DNA of 64,000 nucleotides from DTKD01 sp964494345 (lineage in GTDB: Bacteria > Armatimonadota > UBA5829). The notes beneath the pieces are model-generated. The model had not been told where the DNA came from. It was given only the letters and a program-made list of their open reading frames with translations, and ran no database searches. The translations under genes and the position numbers were made by a program. Shown here one piece after another: positions 50,253-59,975 of this stretch. Numbering within the stretch: the stretch's first letter is position 1; every line of letters starts with the position of its first letter. The stretch is from contig CAZBSI010000002.1 in assembly GCA_964494345.1 (NCBI GenBank), positions 62,001-126,000 on the forward strand, given 5' to 3'.

Positions 50253-51732
50253 CGATATTTATATCGGCCGGTAGATAAGAATAGAGATCAGCGTTTTTTA
50301 TGTAGAACTTTATCTTTTTATCCTTGTCGACCCATTTTTTAGGAAACGCCGGCGTGTTCCATTTTAGCGTATTGCGGACGGAGTCGCCGGTGAACGCGAT
50401 GCAATCTGTTTTTGTGAATCCGGGGATCGGGTTGTTGTGCCGGTCGACTATCTCTGCGGCGACATAGCCGTAGGGGCCACATTTTGCGTTGATGGTGATT
50501 TGAGGCGTATTAAAAACCTCTCTTCGACTTATCAGCCACCCCTCTTTAGACCCTGCCTGCATCGAGCAAAATCCGTCCAATCGCAGGGTCGCAAGCCCTA
50601 TGGCGGCGTTTGAAGCGCCGTCGTCGTGAGCCTTGTCAAAACCGCCATAATAGAAGTATAGTTTATCCCCCAATATGACCGGCGCGCGCGCTGTGTATAT
50701 CTGCATGGAGTCCCACTGGCCTTTATCGCCGAGCGAGATGAACGGCTCGCGCTTTGGAGTGCGGTTCCAGGAGATCAGGTCGTGGCTCCAGGCGAACTGC
50801 ACGTCGACGACGCACGGGCTTCCTTCCTGGGCTTCGTACATCACCTCTGGTTTGGAGTATTTGCCGTATTTGATCCAGCGGGAGTGATAAATCCACGGCT
50901 GGCCGATGTAGATACCCTGATACGCAAAGACCGGCATGCCGTATATCTGGGTGGCGTCCGGGTCGAGGTCGTCGGCGCCAAATATCGCCCCCTCGGTAGC
51001 TTTGCTCCAGTCTATTCCGTCCTGTGAAAACGCGATGCCAACGGCACGATGGCGCCGGTTCGAGGCTTTCCAGGTCGCTGCATAGCGTTGTTTATAGGGG
51101 TCATAGAAGAAATTCGTGACATCGGCGCTTGAGAAGAGCGCATATTGCTCTTTTGGGCGCTGCCAGTTCCAGTTGAGTCCATCTGATGAATAAGCCACAC
51201 AAGGACCGCCCGCGCCCCATTTCGTGTCGGTCGTATCGTAACCAAAACCGTATATTGCCCATTGTTTGTCCGGAGAGGTTGGATTAGGGATGCGAATGAC
51301 GCTTGGAATATGGCATGCGCCGTGAGGAGCCACGATATTGTTCTTTTTTGTGCCGTTATGTTCGATGATCCCAAGGTCGGGTTTAGTCCATTTGATGCCG
51401 TCTGTGGATTCCGCGTAAGAGACATCCCCGCAGTCTTTGCCGATGCCCTGGTACCACATTTTGAGCTTGCCGGAATCCCACATCACAGTGCCATAGACAT
51501 ACGGCCCCCACCCCTCCCATTCGCGGTCCTTGATTATGATTGGGTTGTGGTCATATTTCTTTGCGGCGTGAAAGACGCGAGAAAGCCCGGAGTGCTCCTC
51601 GACTACCATCGCGTCCAAAAAAAGGCGGCGAAACGGTGGCGTGCCCGCGAGCGGGTCCAACGTTTCTGCCGCCTGACAAGAAACAACAAGCAATATGACT
51701 ACAAACGCATAAAGCAACGTTCGTATATTCAT
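50224..51732 (-). CDS. Exported glycosidase-like beta-propeller protein (GH43/GH32-like fold)
   Basis: A 502-residue exported protein. MNIRTLLYAFVVILLVVSCQ ending AAETLD is a signal peptide, possibly a lipoprotein, with AAGGG upstream of ATG 51732. Repeated strand blocks such as YGTVMWDSGKLKMWYQG, VSYAESTDGIKWTKPDLG, CVAYSSDGLNWNWQ and GIAFSQDGIDWSKATEG resemble the five-bladed propellers of glycoside hydrolases and their relatives. I did not identify a catalytic triad with confidence, so hydrolase activity is uncertain. The C-terminal part (GYVAAEIVDRHNNPIPGFT) is beta-sandwich-like. Confidence 0.75.
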   Translation of the reverse strand: MNIRTLLYAFVVILLVVSCQAAETLDPLAGTPPFRRLFLDAMVVEEHSGLSRVFHAAKKYDHNPIIIKDREWEGWGPYVYGTVMWDSGKLKMWYQGIGKDCGDVSYAESTDGIKWTKPDLGIIEHNGTKKNNIVAPHGACHIPSVIRIPNPTSPDKQWAIYGFGYDTTDTKWGAGGPCVAYSSDGLNWNWQRPKEQYALFSSADVTNFFYDPYKQRYAATWKASNRRHRAVGIAFSQDGIDWSKATEGAIFGADDLDPDATQIYGMPVFAYQGIYIGQPWIYHSRWIKYGKYSKPEVMYEAQEGSPCVVDVQFAWSHDLISWNRTPKREPFISLGDKGQWDSMQIYTARAPVILGDKLYFYYGGFDKAHDDGASNAAIGLATLRLDGFCSMQAGSKEGWLISRREVFNTPQITINAKCGPYGYVAAEIVDRHNNPIPGFTKTDCIAFTGDSVRNTLKWNTPAFPKKWVDKDKKIKFYIKNADLYSYLPADINIAIDDSNPDR

Positions 51733-51824
51733 CTGTCGCCCTTTCGAGACTGAAATATCTGATAATATGACGGCTGCACCACTCTGACATTGCAACCAGA
51801 TATCATATTACCAGCAATCATACC

Positions 51825-54338
51825 TCACAGGACAGATACTATATCCGTTAATCTTATATAGCGAACGTATTCGTCGTCGACTTTTTTGATTGAGCTGATT
51901 CCTGTGACGATCACGTATTGCCACTGTTCGTCAATCCAGAGTCGACCGGGCGTCTCACACAGCACGGGGGTTCCTGAGCCGTCGTCGATCGTGAATGTTG
52001 TCTGGCCGATATACGTGAACGCTCCCCACGCTTTTACGAGCAGGCCGATGTTGTTGAGCCCAGCGCCACCAGTCACACCTATTTGGCCGGTTCCCGCGGA
52101 AGGATTTCCTGAATCGCCGCCTCCCAGGGATTTATTCGTCAAGCCGAGCGGGTCGATCATAGCCCATTCACTTTGTGACATCAGCATCCCGACAAGGTAG
52201 CGTTCGCCGTTCGCATCGGTCTTCAACTTGCCGACAACGTTGACTCCGTTGCCAACATATTGCCTGTGCCTGGGTCTTTCCACCCTTATGCCGCTCACCC
52301 GATTACTGGTCTCAACATAGAAAGAGCCCAGCCAGGAGTCATCTATGCCCGGGACGATGATGCTTTTACTTGTGCGGGCCTCGGTCGGTTGACCTCCCCA
52401 TGCGGCGGTCACTATAACATCATTGATTTCGACCGCAGCGCCATCCGGGAGGAGTTTGGCAGAGCTTGTGCTGGCCGACACCGCCTCGAACGCCTCTTCT
52501 TCAAGTATAACAAGACCGCCACCATCACATGCTGCGTAGGTGTATCCGTCGGCAGTCGCGACTCCACGCAGACCCGAATAGTTGTTGTACTCCCCGACGC
52601 GCTTGGGGTTCTGGGGGTCCGAAACATCAATCACCAACACTCCATTGTGCTCAACGGCGACATAAAGCCTGCTTTCCACCACTGTAATGTCGGTTGCGAC
52701 TCCAGAGACATCACATTCACCGACAAACGTCGGATTGGCGGGATTGGATATATCTATGACCTTTAGATAGTTGTAGCCATCGCCGATATACGCGTAGTTG
52801 CCCGACACGGCAACGCTCAGGCAGAAGCCGTCGGTTTGATAGGTCCCTATCAGCAACGGACTCGCCGGGTTGGCGATATTTATAACCTTTAGACCACCAT
52901 AGTAATCCGCCACATACGCATAAAGTCCGGATACGGCGATTTTGGTGGCGTAATTGCTCGTCGGAAGGGCGCCAGCAAGCGTAGGCAACGCAGGGTTGGC
53001 TATATTTAAAATCACCAAACCGTTATAATCATCTGCCACATAGGCATAGTTGCCGACAACTGCGATATCCTGAGAATAGCCGTTTGTGTCGTAGTTACCG
53101 ACCAGTGTCGGGGCGGCAGGGTCGGAAATATTTACTATTCTGACGCCTTCCTCGCTGCTTGCCACATAGGCATAGTTGCCTGAAACAGCGACGCCGTATC
53201 CTGGCAATACGTCCACACATACCCCAACTGGCCGTGGATTTTCAATATCCGAAATATCCACCACCTGCAGACCCGATTGCCTGTCTGCGACGTAGGCGTA
53301 ATCACCCGATACGGCGACGTCCTGGGTTGCATTAAATACGCCATATCGCCCGGATTTTACTGGATTCTCCGGGTCTGTGATATTGATCGCCTGCAGTCCG
53401 CCTTCGTAGCAGCAGACATACGCATAGTCCCCTGCCAGCGCGACATAGACAGACCATCCGTCAGGGTCGATGCTGCTGGCTACCGTCGGATTTGCAGGGT
53501 TCGTAATGTCAATTATCTGCAATCCCTTTGAGCCGTAGGCCACGTAGGCGTAGTTTCCCCGGACAGTAAGCTGGTAGGTATATTCTACGACATTACAGTT
53601 TCCAACAACTGTCGGGGCGCTGAGATTAGCGATGTTTACCACATACATGCCATCGAAGTCGTCCAGCACATAGGCATAGTTGCCGGAAATTGAGACTGAG
53701 ACTGCGTTAAAGTCGTCACAGTACCCGACCAGAGTTGGATCTGCGGGGTCTGATATATCAAAAATCATAAGGCCGCCATAAAAATCGGCAACGAACGCGT
53801 GTGTTCCGGAGACCTTCACATCATAGGCGTAATAGGAGTCTTCATAAGCGCCTGCTAACGTCGGGTTTTGTGGGTCGGATATATCGATTATCTGGAATCC
53901 AGTGCCGAAGCAGGCAATATATGCGTAGTTCCCGGAAATATCGATGGCGTTCGCTGTATAATCGGTGCTTAACGACCCGACCAGAGTTGGATTTTCGGGA
54001 TCAGATATGTCGAGTATCTGCAGGCCGGCATAGGACGCCGCCATATATGCGTAGTCCCCTGAAATTGCCACGTCCTTTATTTGTTCTGGCAGCTTTTCGC
54101 TTCTCGCGATCTGCACTGGTTTTGATGGGTTGGTAACGTCCAAAGCCACAAGGCGTTCGCCCATAGCAGTCCAGGCAATGTCCCCTGAGACATTAACCGC
54201 GTTGCAGAAGCCGAAGAAGTCTGAGACCTCAGATAAAGAATAATACGTGGCCCCGTGCGCCACGCCTGCCCCGAATGCACAGGCAATTACGATTACCAGT
54301 GCAATTGAGGATAGAAACCGTGCTGGAAATTTCCCCAT
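51825..54338 (-). CDS. Secreted LVIVD-repeat beta-propeller protein with shared OB-like tail
   Basis: An 837-residue exported protein. ATG 54338 follows AGAGGTG by six bases and opens the leader KFPARFLSSIALVIVIACAF ending GVAHGA. About 14 repeats of roughly 42 residues follow (about 35-610), each like VSGNYAYVADxxxGLQIIDI then SDPxNPTLVG, the LVIVD family proposed to fold as propellers. The last 200 residues carry FYVETSNRVSGIRVE, DPLGLTNKSLGGG and GLLVKAWGAFTYIG, the same C-terminal module seen in two other exported proteins in this window. Likely a surface protein; no enzymatic motif is evident. Confidence 0.88.
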   Translation of the reverse strand: MGKFPARFLSSIALVIVIACAFGAGVAHGATYYSLSEVSDFFGFCNAVNVSGDIAWTAMGERLVALDVTNPSKPVQIARSEKLPEQIKDVAISGDYAYMAASYAGLQILDISDPENPTLVGSLSTDYTANAIDISGNYAYIACFGTGFQIIDISDPQNPTLAGAYEDSYYAYDVKVSGTHAFVADFYGGLMIFDISDPADPTLVGYCDDFNAVSVSISGNYAYVLDDFDGMYVVNIANLSAPTVVGNCNVVEYTYQLTVRGNYAYVAYGSKGLQIIDITNPANPTVASSIDPDGWSVYVALAGDYAYVCCYEGGLQAINITDPENPVKSGRYGVFNATQDVAVSGDYAYVADRQSGLQVVDISDIENPRPVGVCVDVLPGYGVAVSGNYAYVASSEEGVRIVNISDPAAPTLVGNYDTNGYSQDIAVVGNYAYVADDYNGLVILNIANPALPTLAGALPTSNYATKIAVSGLYAYVADYYGGLKVINIANPASPLLIGTYQTDGFCLSVAVSGNYAYIGDGYNYLKVIDISNPANPTFVGECDVSGVATDITVVESRLYVAVEHNGVLVIDVSDPQNPKRVGEYNNYSGLRGVATADGYTYAACDGGGLVILEEEAFEAVSASTSSAKLLPDGAAVEINDVIVTAAWGGQPTEARTSKSIIVPGIDDSWLGSFYVETSNRVSGIRVERPRHRQYVGNGVNVVGKLKTDANGERYLVGMLMSQSEWAMIDPLGLTNKSLGGGDSGNPSAGTGQIGVTGGAGLNNIGLLVKAWGAFTYIGQTTFTIDDGSGTPVLCETPGRLWIDEQWQYVIVTGISSIKKVDDEYVRYIRLTDIVSVL

Positions 54339-54544
54339 ATCAACCACCTCTCATTGCTGGATGTCGGAGTTGTGAGTTGGCGGCAAGACGTTGGATGAAA
54401 AAGTCTGTTGCCAATGCTTGCCGCCTACGTATCCGGATGTAAACCCTAAATAATACTGGACACTGTCGCAATATAGCATGACAATTATCCATAGTCAATG
54501 ACTACTATTTGAATAGCGTCGACTCCAATCCGACGATCTTATGG

Positions 54545-55666
54545 TCACCCTTCCAGGCAGACTTCAAACAATTTGCAGGCAAACTCGTCAGTTACTTCGA
54601 CCGGATTGGTTTGGCGATGGCTGCCGTAGCGGTTTAATGCTGCCATTACTGCGTCTTTGTCGTTGATAGTCAAGCCGTAGTCGGAGAGGCTGGTTGGTAG
54701 TCCGCCGTCCCTGCACAGGTCTATGAGGCGCTCGGCGACGTCGTCTGCTCCCATTGCACGGCTGACTTCGTCGTATGCTGCGGGGTGTTGCTGTTCATTG
54801 AGCCTGATTACTTCCGGAAGCAGTGCTGCTATTGCCTCGGAATGCCTGATCTTGCCGACCATACAGACCGCAGGGGCCAGGGAGTGCGATGCTCCGAGGC
54901 CGTTTTGCATAGCCAGCCCCGCAAAGCTGCTTCCCATCAGACAATCCAACCGCGCCTGCAGATCGTGCGGGCGGTTTTGACAGATGGGTAGACCCGTGCT
55001 CAGGTGTTCAATTGCAGCAAGGGCGATCTGCCGGGTATATGGGGTTGCCGACAGCGAAACGGCGCTTTCTATGGCGTGGGCGAACGCATCCATAGCGGTA
55101 AGTGTGGTGAAGCGCAGGTCGAGGTCGACGGTAAGTTCGGGGTCGAGAATGGCCACCGCAGGGGTCATTAACGGGTGGGATATGCTTCTTTTAATTGCCA
55201 GTGAATCGTTGGTAAGCACGCTTACCCGCGTCGCCTCCGAACCCGTACCTGCGGTAGTCGGCACGGCGATCTGAGGAAGCGGAGGGTTTACAATGTCTCG
55301 TCTTTTGAGCTGGTAGTCCTCGGTTATGCCATCGTTCACTGCCACCAAAGCGGCCGCTTTAGCGGTGTCCATTACGCTGCCCCCGCCGATTGATATCAGG
55401 AAATCCGCATATTCGGCCCGAATAAAGGCCGCGAGTTCATCGACTCGTTCGACGGTAGGCTCCTGCGTGACCGGCTCTGAGATGGCGAACTGCACATTGG
55501 CTTCATCCAGCGCCTCGCAAAGCTCTGTTATTCGCGCACTGCCGGCTAGATGCGAGCCTGTTACTATCGCCGCCCGAAAACCCATCCTGGCGGCCTCTGT
55601 CGCTATTTTGCCGAAGCAACCGGCGCCGCAATGAATAATCGCAGGGCTTGTGATCTCAAATGACAT
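54545..55666 (-). CDS. Iron-containing alcohol dehydrogenase family protein
   Basis: A 373-residue group III dehydrogenase. ATG 55666 is nine bases after AGGAGGG. ISIGGGSVMDTAKAAALV is the NAD(P) glycine-rich motif, and PTTAGTGSEATRVSVLT follows. Metal ligands appear as Asp in AILDPELTVD and His in AMDAFAHAIES, GLGASHSLAPAV and GKIRHSEAIA. Members reduce aldehydes or ketones such as lactaldehyde or methylglyoxal products. It seems monocistronic; a repeat-rich gap separates it from the next gene. Substrate is unknown. Confidence 0.9.
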   Translation of the reverse strand: MSFEITSPAIIHCGAGCFGKIATEAARMGFRAAIVTGSHLAGSARITELCEALDEANVQFAISEPVTQEPTVERVDELAAFIRAEYADFLISIGGGSVMDTAKAAALVAVNDGITEDYQLKRRDIVNPPLPQIAVPTTAGTGSEATRVSVLTNDSLAIKRSISHPLMTPAVAILDPELTVDLDLRFTTLTAMDAFAHAIESAVSLSATPYTRQIALAAIEHLSTGLPICQNRPHDLQARLDCLMGSSFAGLAMQNGLGASHSLAPAVCMVGKIRHSEAIAALLPEVIRLNEQQHPAAYDEVSRAMGADDVAERLIDLCRDGGLPTSLSDYGLTINDKDAVMAALNRYGSHRQTNPVEVTDEFACKLFEVCLEG

Positions 55667-55737
55667 AGCAACCACCCTCCTGGCGATATTATATCACGAT
55701 GGGCAGGCTCTTACTCGCTGCCGCTTGAAATGACTGG

Positions 55738-56039
55738 AAGGGAAACGCGAAAGCGCGAAAGGGGCGAAAATCAGAAAATGCCAATAAAGTTTCAGTCGGA
55801 CTTCGAACATCTGACTTCGGACATCGAAAAAAGCAGATTTCTCGCTGCGCTCGAAATGACGAGGGAGGGTGCTCGAAATGACAGGGGAAATCAAACGCGA
55901 AAGTGCGAAAGGGGCGAAAACCAGAAAATGCCAGTAAATTTTCAGTCGGACATCGGATGCCTGACCTCGGACATCGAAAAAAGCAGATTTCTCGCTGCGC
56001 TCGAAATGACGAGGGAGGGGTGCTCGAAATGACAGGGTT
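55738..56039 (+). repeat. Composite intergenic repeat, two tandem copies of about 150 bp
   Basis: Part of a 577-base gene-free stretch (55667-56243). Two copies each run GGAAACGCGAAAGCGCGAAA, AGAAAATGCC, TTTCAGTCGGAC, GACATCGAAAAAAGCAG, then the core ending in CGAAATGACGAGGGAGGG and a second GCTCGAAATGACAGGG. The core words start at 55823 and 55973, period 150. The same modules occur near 24.2 kb. No gene is apparent here. Confidence 0.9.
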
Positions 56040-56061
56040 AGGCGGCTTTGTAAAACTACAA

Positions 56062-56159
56062 CCGTGAACCGATAACCGAAAACCATCAACCGCCAACCGA
56101 TAACCGATAACCGATAACCGACAACCGATAACCGATAACCGATAACCGATAACCGACAA
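56062..56159 (+). repeat. Heptamer microsatellite, 14 in-phase units of CCGATAA
   Basis: Fourteen consecutive 7-base units without a phase break: variants CCGTGAA, CCGAAAA, CCATCAA and CCGCCAA lie in the first third, and the last nine units are CCGATAA or CCGACAA. It immediately follows the composite repeat and ends 85 bases before the GH116 start. The same heptamers occur in shorter runs within the arrays near 17.66, 17.81 and, reversed, at 63.59 kb. Confidence 0.93.
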
Positions 56160-56243
56160 CTTCCTTCAGCAGGAAGGCGAGGTGTAGACGGAGAATTATG
56201 CGATAACATTTGCTCCATATTTTCAGGCGCGGAGGACGACGCA

Positions 56244-58757
56244 ATGGCTGACAGACGAGGCAAATTGTTCGTTATGGGTAAGCAGCGCAGCTTCACCGGC
56301 GACGCCCTAAAAGAAATCGCATTTCCACTGGGCGGGATCGGCTCTGGGACGGTGTCGCTGGGAGGTCGAGGCCAGCTTAGAGACTGGGAGATATTTAACC
56401 GTCCACAGAAAGGCAACACACTGCCTTATACTTTCCCTATGATTTATGCTAAGCCGGATGGCGGCGAGGCTGTCGCAAGGGTACTGGAATCGAAACTTCA
56501 GCCGCCGTTTATCGAATGGGGCGGGATGTCGCCGAACAGGCTATGCGGGCTGCCGAGGCTGAAAGAGGCGGAGTTTTATGGGGAATATCCATTTGCGCAC
56601 GTCGATTTCCGAGATGCAGCACTTCCCGTCAAAGTCGAGCTTACCGCGTTTAATCCGATGATTCCTCTGAATGAGAAGGATTCCTCCATCCCCTGCGCTA
56701 TTTTGACTTATAAAGTAACTAACACCGCTGCGAAGTCCGTCGACTGCTCCATCTGCTGGTCTCTGCATAACCCGGTTGGGGACAGGGAGAGAGTCAATGA
56801 GTTCGTAGATGCGGGGAGCTATCGCGGGGTCAAGATGATTTCGGCGCCATTAAAGCCGGAGGATCTGACCTATGGTTCGATGGCACTGGTGACAACTCAT
56901 AAGACGGTATCGTGCCGTCAGCACTGGCCGGCTGAGGGTTGGTGGGATGCCGCTCAGGGGATTTGGGACGATTTCAAGGACGACGGTAATCTCAAAGGGG
57001 ATACGCTGGATCAGAAGAACTCCGACATCGCCAGCCTTGCCGCGAAGTTTACCCTCAAGCAGGGTCAGAGCATGGAAGTGCCGTTTATATTCACCTGGTA
57101 TTTCCCGAACAGGCATAACTATTGGAACACCGAGCCTGAGGTAAAAGATGCCCGGCTGCGCAATCGATATGCGGACTGGTGGGAAGGAGCATGGGAGGTC
57201 GCGGGATACGTTGTCAATGAGCTGCCCAGACTGGAAAAGCAAAGTCGTCTCTTCGGCGATGCTCTATATTCCAGCAGCCTGCCCGCAGTGGCGCTCGATG
57301 CGGCCGGGTCGAATATGTCGATTATGCGCACACAGACCGGTTTGCTTCTCGACGACGACCGGTTCTACGGATTTGAGGGCTGCGGTGATCAATTCGGCTC
57401 CTGTCCTATGAACTGCACCCACGTCTGGAACTATGAACAGGCGCTGGCGTACCTGTATCCGCGGTTGGAACGCACCATGCGACTGACGGATTTCACAAAC
57501 AACGTCGAAGAAAACGGCAAAATGGCGTTTAGAAGCCTGATTCCGCTGGGGGATTATCTGTGGAAGTTTTACGCAGCCGCCGATGGACAGATGGGCTGCA
57601 TTCTTAAATTATATAGAGAGTACCTGCTCAGTGGGGACGTAGAGTTTCTCAAAACGGTCTACCCAAACGCTCGCAAATCGCTCGAGTATGCGTGGAAGGA
57701 GTGGGACAAGGACGGGGACGGCGTGATGGAGGCTGTCCAGCACAACACCTACGACATAGAGTTTTACGGCGCAAACACGATGATGGGCACGCTGTATCTT
57801 GGCGCGCTGAAGGCTATGGAGAAAATCTCCCTTATCCTCGGCGAGCGCGCGTTTGCGGCAAAGTGCAAAACGTTATATGAAAGCGGCTATGAAAAGCACG
57901 TCGATAAGCTCTTTAACGGGGAGTATTTCGAGCAGGACTGCGGCCCGGATTCCGACCGCCGCTACCAGTTCGGCCCGGGCTGTCTCAGCGACCAGCTTCT
58001 GGGTCAGTGGTTCTGCGAGGTAGTGGGCCTCGGCCATACATTGCCGCAGGACAAGATCAAATCCGCCCTTTCTTCCATCTTCAAATATAACTGGAAAAGC
58101 GACTTGTCGGATCACGACAGCATCCAGCGAACCTACGCGCTCAACGACGAAGCCGGGCTGCTGCTGTGTTCGTGGCCGAAAGGGGGCAGGCCGCGATATC
58201 CGTTCACCTACGCCGACGAGGTCTGGACCGGGATAGAGTATCAGGTCGCTGCGCATCTGATTTATGAGGATCTCATTGAAGAGGGCCTGGCGATTGTAAA
58301 AGGCGTGCGGGATCGTCATGACGGTATCGCAAGAAACCCCTGGAACGAGTTCGAGTGCGGCAATCACTACGCCCGTGCGATGGCAAGCTGGTCGCTGCTG
58401 CTCGCGTTGTCTGGTTTTCATTGCAACACCCACGATCGTTTCATCGCCTTCGCGCCGAAAGTCAACTTCGACGACTTCAAATGCTTCTATTCGACCGGAA
58501 CCGGATGGGGAGTATTCTCACAGAAGTCTTCACCTGGTCAATTGGTCGCCGAAATCGGTGTGAGCTTTGGAGAGCTCGATATTCAAGACATACGGCTGGC
58601 CATACCGCACGGCGCTCGGTTTACGGATGTGAAGGTTTCCGAAGCCGGAAGCGGGTTCGGGGCGCATGCGCATACGGACGGCAAATACGCGGTCATAAGA
58701 CTCAGCGAGCCGGTGAAAATAGGGGCTGGAGAATCGTTGAAGCTGGAGTTGAGTTAA
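56244..58757 (+). CDS. Glycoside hydrolase family 116-like enzyme
   Basis: An 837-residue protein of the non-lysosomal glucosylceramidase/GH116 family. The N-terminal beta-sandwich starts with AFPLGGIGSGTVSLGGRGQL and RDWEIFNRPQKG, both family hallmarks. The C-terminal (alpha/alpha)6 barrel has CTHVWNYEQALAYLYP, EWDKDGDGVMEAVQHNTYD, GCLSDQLLGQWFCE and GRPRYPFTYADEVWTGIEYQ. Family members cleave beta-glucosides or beta-xylosides by a Glu nucleophile and Asp acid/base; I did not assign them exactly. There is no signal peptide, so it is probably cytoplasmic. ATG 56244 follows GGAGGA. It is convergent with the WYL regulator. Confidence 0.9.
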   Translation: MADRRGKLFVMGKQRSFTGDALKEIAFPLGGIGSGTVSLGGRGQLRDWEIFNRPQKGNTLPYTFPMIYAKPDGGEAVARVLESKLQPPFIEWGGMSPNRLCGLPRLKEAEFYGEYPFAHVDFRDAALPVKVELTAFNPMIPLNEKDSSIPCAILTYKVTNTAAKSVDCSICWSLHNPVGDRERVNEFVDAGSYRGVKMISAPLKPEDLTYGSMALVTTHKTVSCRQHWPAEGWWDAAQGIWDDFKDDGNLKGDTLDQKNSDIASLAAKFTLKQGQSMEVPFIFTWYFPNRHNYWNTEPEVKDARLRNRYADWWEGAWEVAGYVVNELPRLEKQSRLFGDALYSSSLPAVALDAAGSNMSIMRTQTGLLLDDDRFYGFEGCGDQFGSCPMNCTHVWNYEQALAYLYPRLERTMRLTDFTNNVEENGKMAFRSLIPLGDYLWKFYAAADGQMGCILKLYREYLLSGDVEFLKTVYPNARKSLEYAWKEWDKDGDGVMEAVQHNTYDIEFYGANTMMGTLYLGALKAMEKISLILGERAFAAKCKTLYESGYEKHVDKLFNGEYFEQDCGPDSDRRYQFGPGCLSDQLLGQWFCEVVGLGHTLPQDKIKSALSSIFKYNWKSDLSDHDSIQRTYALNDEAGLLLCSWPKGGRPRYPFTYADEVWTGIEYQVAAHLIYEDLIEEGLAIVKGVRDRHDGIARNPWNEFECGNHYARAMASWSLLLALSGFHCNTHDRFIAFAPKVNFDDFKCFYSTGTGWGVFSQKSSPGQLVAEIGVSFGELDIQDIRLAIPHGARFTDVKVSEAGSGFGAHAHTDGKYAVIRLSEPVKIGAGESLKLELS

Positions 58758-58767
58758 AATGACACAC

Positions 58768-58792
58768 AGGCCGGGCGTGCCCCGGCCTTTTA
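58768..58792. terminator. Terminator between GH116 and the WYL regulator
   Basis: AGGCCGGG (58768-58775) pairs with CCCGGCCT (58781-58788) and is followed by TTTTATT, 10 bases past the GH116 stop. On the other strand it follows the WYL gene stop. Confidence 0.82.
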
Positions 58793-58800
58793 TTATAACG

Positions 58801-59835
58801 CTACACCTCTTCCGGCAGGCTAAGAACTGCGCACTCCAGTGCGGGAAGCGCTGCTATATCACTCTGGACTAACATCGGTGGTGCGTCATATATCGCGGCC
58901 ATTGCCGTTGCGTGGGTTCGGATTAAATCCCGCAGCACTGGCGGCTCCAGTACCTCGGCTTCCTTGCCGAAGCCGAGTATCCATATAGCGATTTCCTCGC
59001 ATCCCGCGACTGTGGCCTCGAAGATTATCGAGCCATCGTCTTGCGGGTGGATGACCTGGGTGTGATGTCGCCGAGCCTCAGCCACCATCTCCGCAACTAC
59101 CGGACTGAACCTAACGCGCACGACAGTCGGCTCACCACCCGCCCATGCTTCCCAACTGTATTTGAAATAGTCCTGCACCGAAAAGCTCTTGGGCACGTCA
59201 AACTCCTCCTCTGTCAAATGCGCTTCTCTGAACCTCAGCAGCTTGAACATCACCACTCTCTCGTGTTCGTGCGAATGAGCCATAAGATACCAGCTATGAC
59301 GTCGAAAGACCAGCACATAGGGATCGATGAGATAGTTTTTAACCCTGTTGCTTTTCTGGGAGCGGTAGACGATCTTAAGTCGTTGACGATGGCCGATAGC
59401 TTTTTCGATGGTGCGCGGGATTTCAGGGTCGATGCTGCCCTGGGTGACAGTGAAACGAATGTCATATCCACACGCAAGCTCGTTTGAGAACTCCAGCGCA
59501 CGGCCGGACGCGCAGTCTCTGATCTTCAGCCAGGCGGATTGCATCTGTGTGCGCAAGGGAGACACATCGCTGATCGACAGCGAGCGGATCGCCGTGTGTA
59601 CGGCCAGCAACTCCTCTGCTGAGAGGTTATGGTTCTGCGAATCCAGGCCTTCCTGCAGAAAATATCCCCCTTCAGCCGATACCACGGATACTCCGATGTC
59701 TGACGTAAGCTCGCCAAGCCACCTGTATATGGTGCGCGGGGAGCGGCCAAGACTGGTCGAAAGTTCATCTATCGTGATGCCAGGCCGCGCACGGAGCAGT
59801 TCGATCATATCCATCAGTAAAGCAGCTTTAGCCAA
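58801..59835 (-). CDS. HTH-WYL transcriptional regulator
   Basis: A 344-residue DNA-binding regulator. The N-terminal winged helix reads GITIDELSTSLGRSPRTIYR WLGEL; the central WYL domain has RRHSWYLMAHSHEHERVVMF then KLLRF, with a following WCX-like segment ending PVLRDLIRTHATAMAA. WYL domains bind nucleic acid or small ligands and control stress, DNA-damage or catabolic genes. It is divergent from the isopropylmalate-dehydrogenase-like gene with 140 bases between starts, and could regulate that gene or itself. Its targets are not visible. Confidence 0.88.
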   Translation of the reverse strand: MAKAALLMDMIELLRARPGITIDELSTSLGRSPRTIYRWLGELTSDIGVSVVSAEGGYFLQEGLDSQNHNLSAEELLAVHTAIRSLSISDVSPLRTQMQSAWLKIRDCASGRALEFSNELACGYDIRFTVTQGSIDPEIPRTIEKAIGHRQRLKIVYRSQKSNRVKNYLIDPYVLVFRRHSWYLMAHSHEHERVVMFKLLRFREAHLTEEEFDVPKSFSVQDYFKYSWEAWAGGEPTVVRVRFSPVVAEMVAEARRHHTQVIHPQDDGSIIFEATVAGCEEIAIWILGFGKEAEVLEPPVLRDLIRTHATAMAAIYDAPPMLVQSDIAALPALECAVLSLPEEV

Positions 59836-59975
59836 TATGCAATCCCACTTGTATTTACAAAATGTGTTTGAGAATTAGTGATGCGGACTCGAAATCCCTT
59901 CTCTTGAATACGGAGGATAACATACGGGCGGACGCGAAGGTTTCACGTGGAATACTGCGTAAAGGAGACTGATAT

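Noticed and set aside
55689..56419. Minus-strand frames of 150-240 codons over the repeat region
   Set aside because: They read through the repeats and the heptamer tract, giving low-complexity VIGYRLSVIG-like sequence; not real genes.
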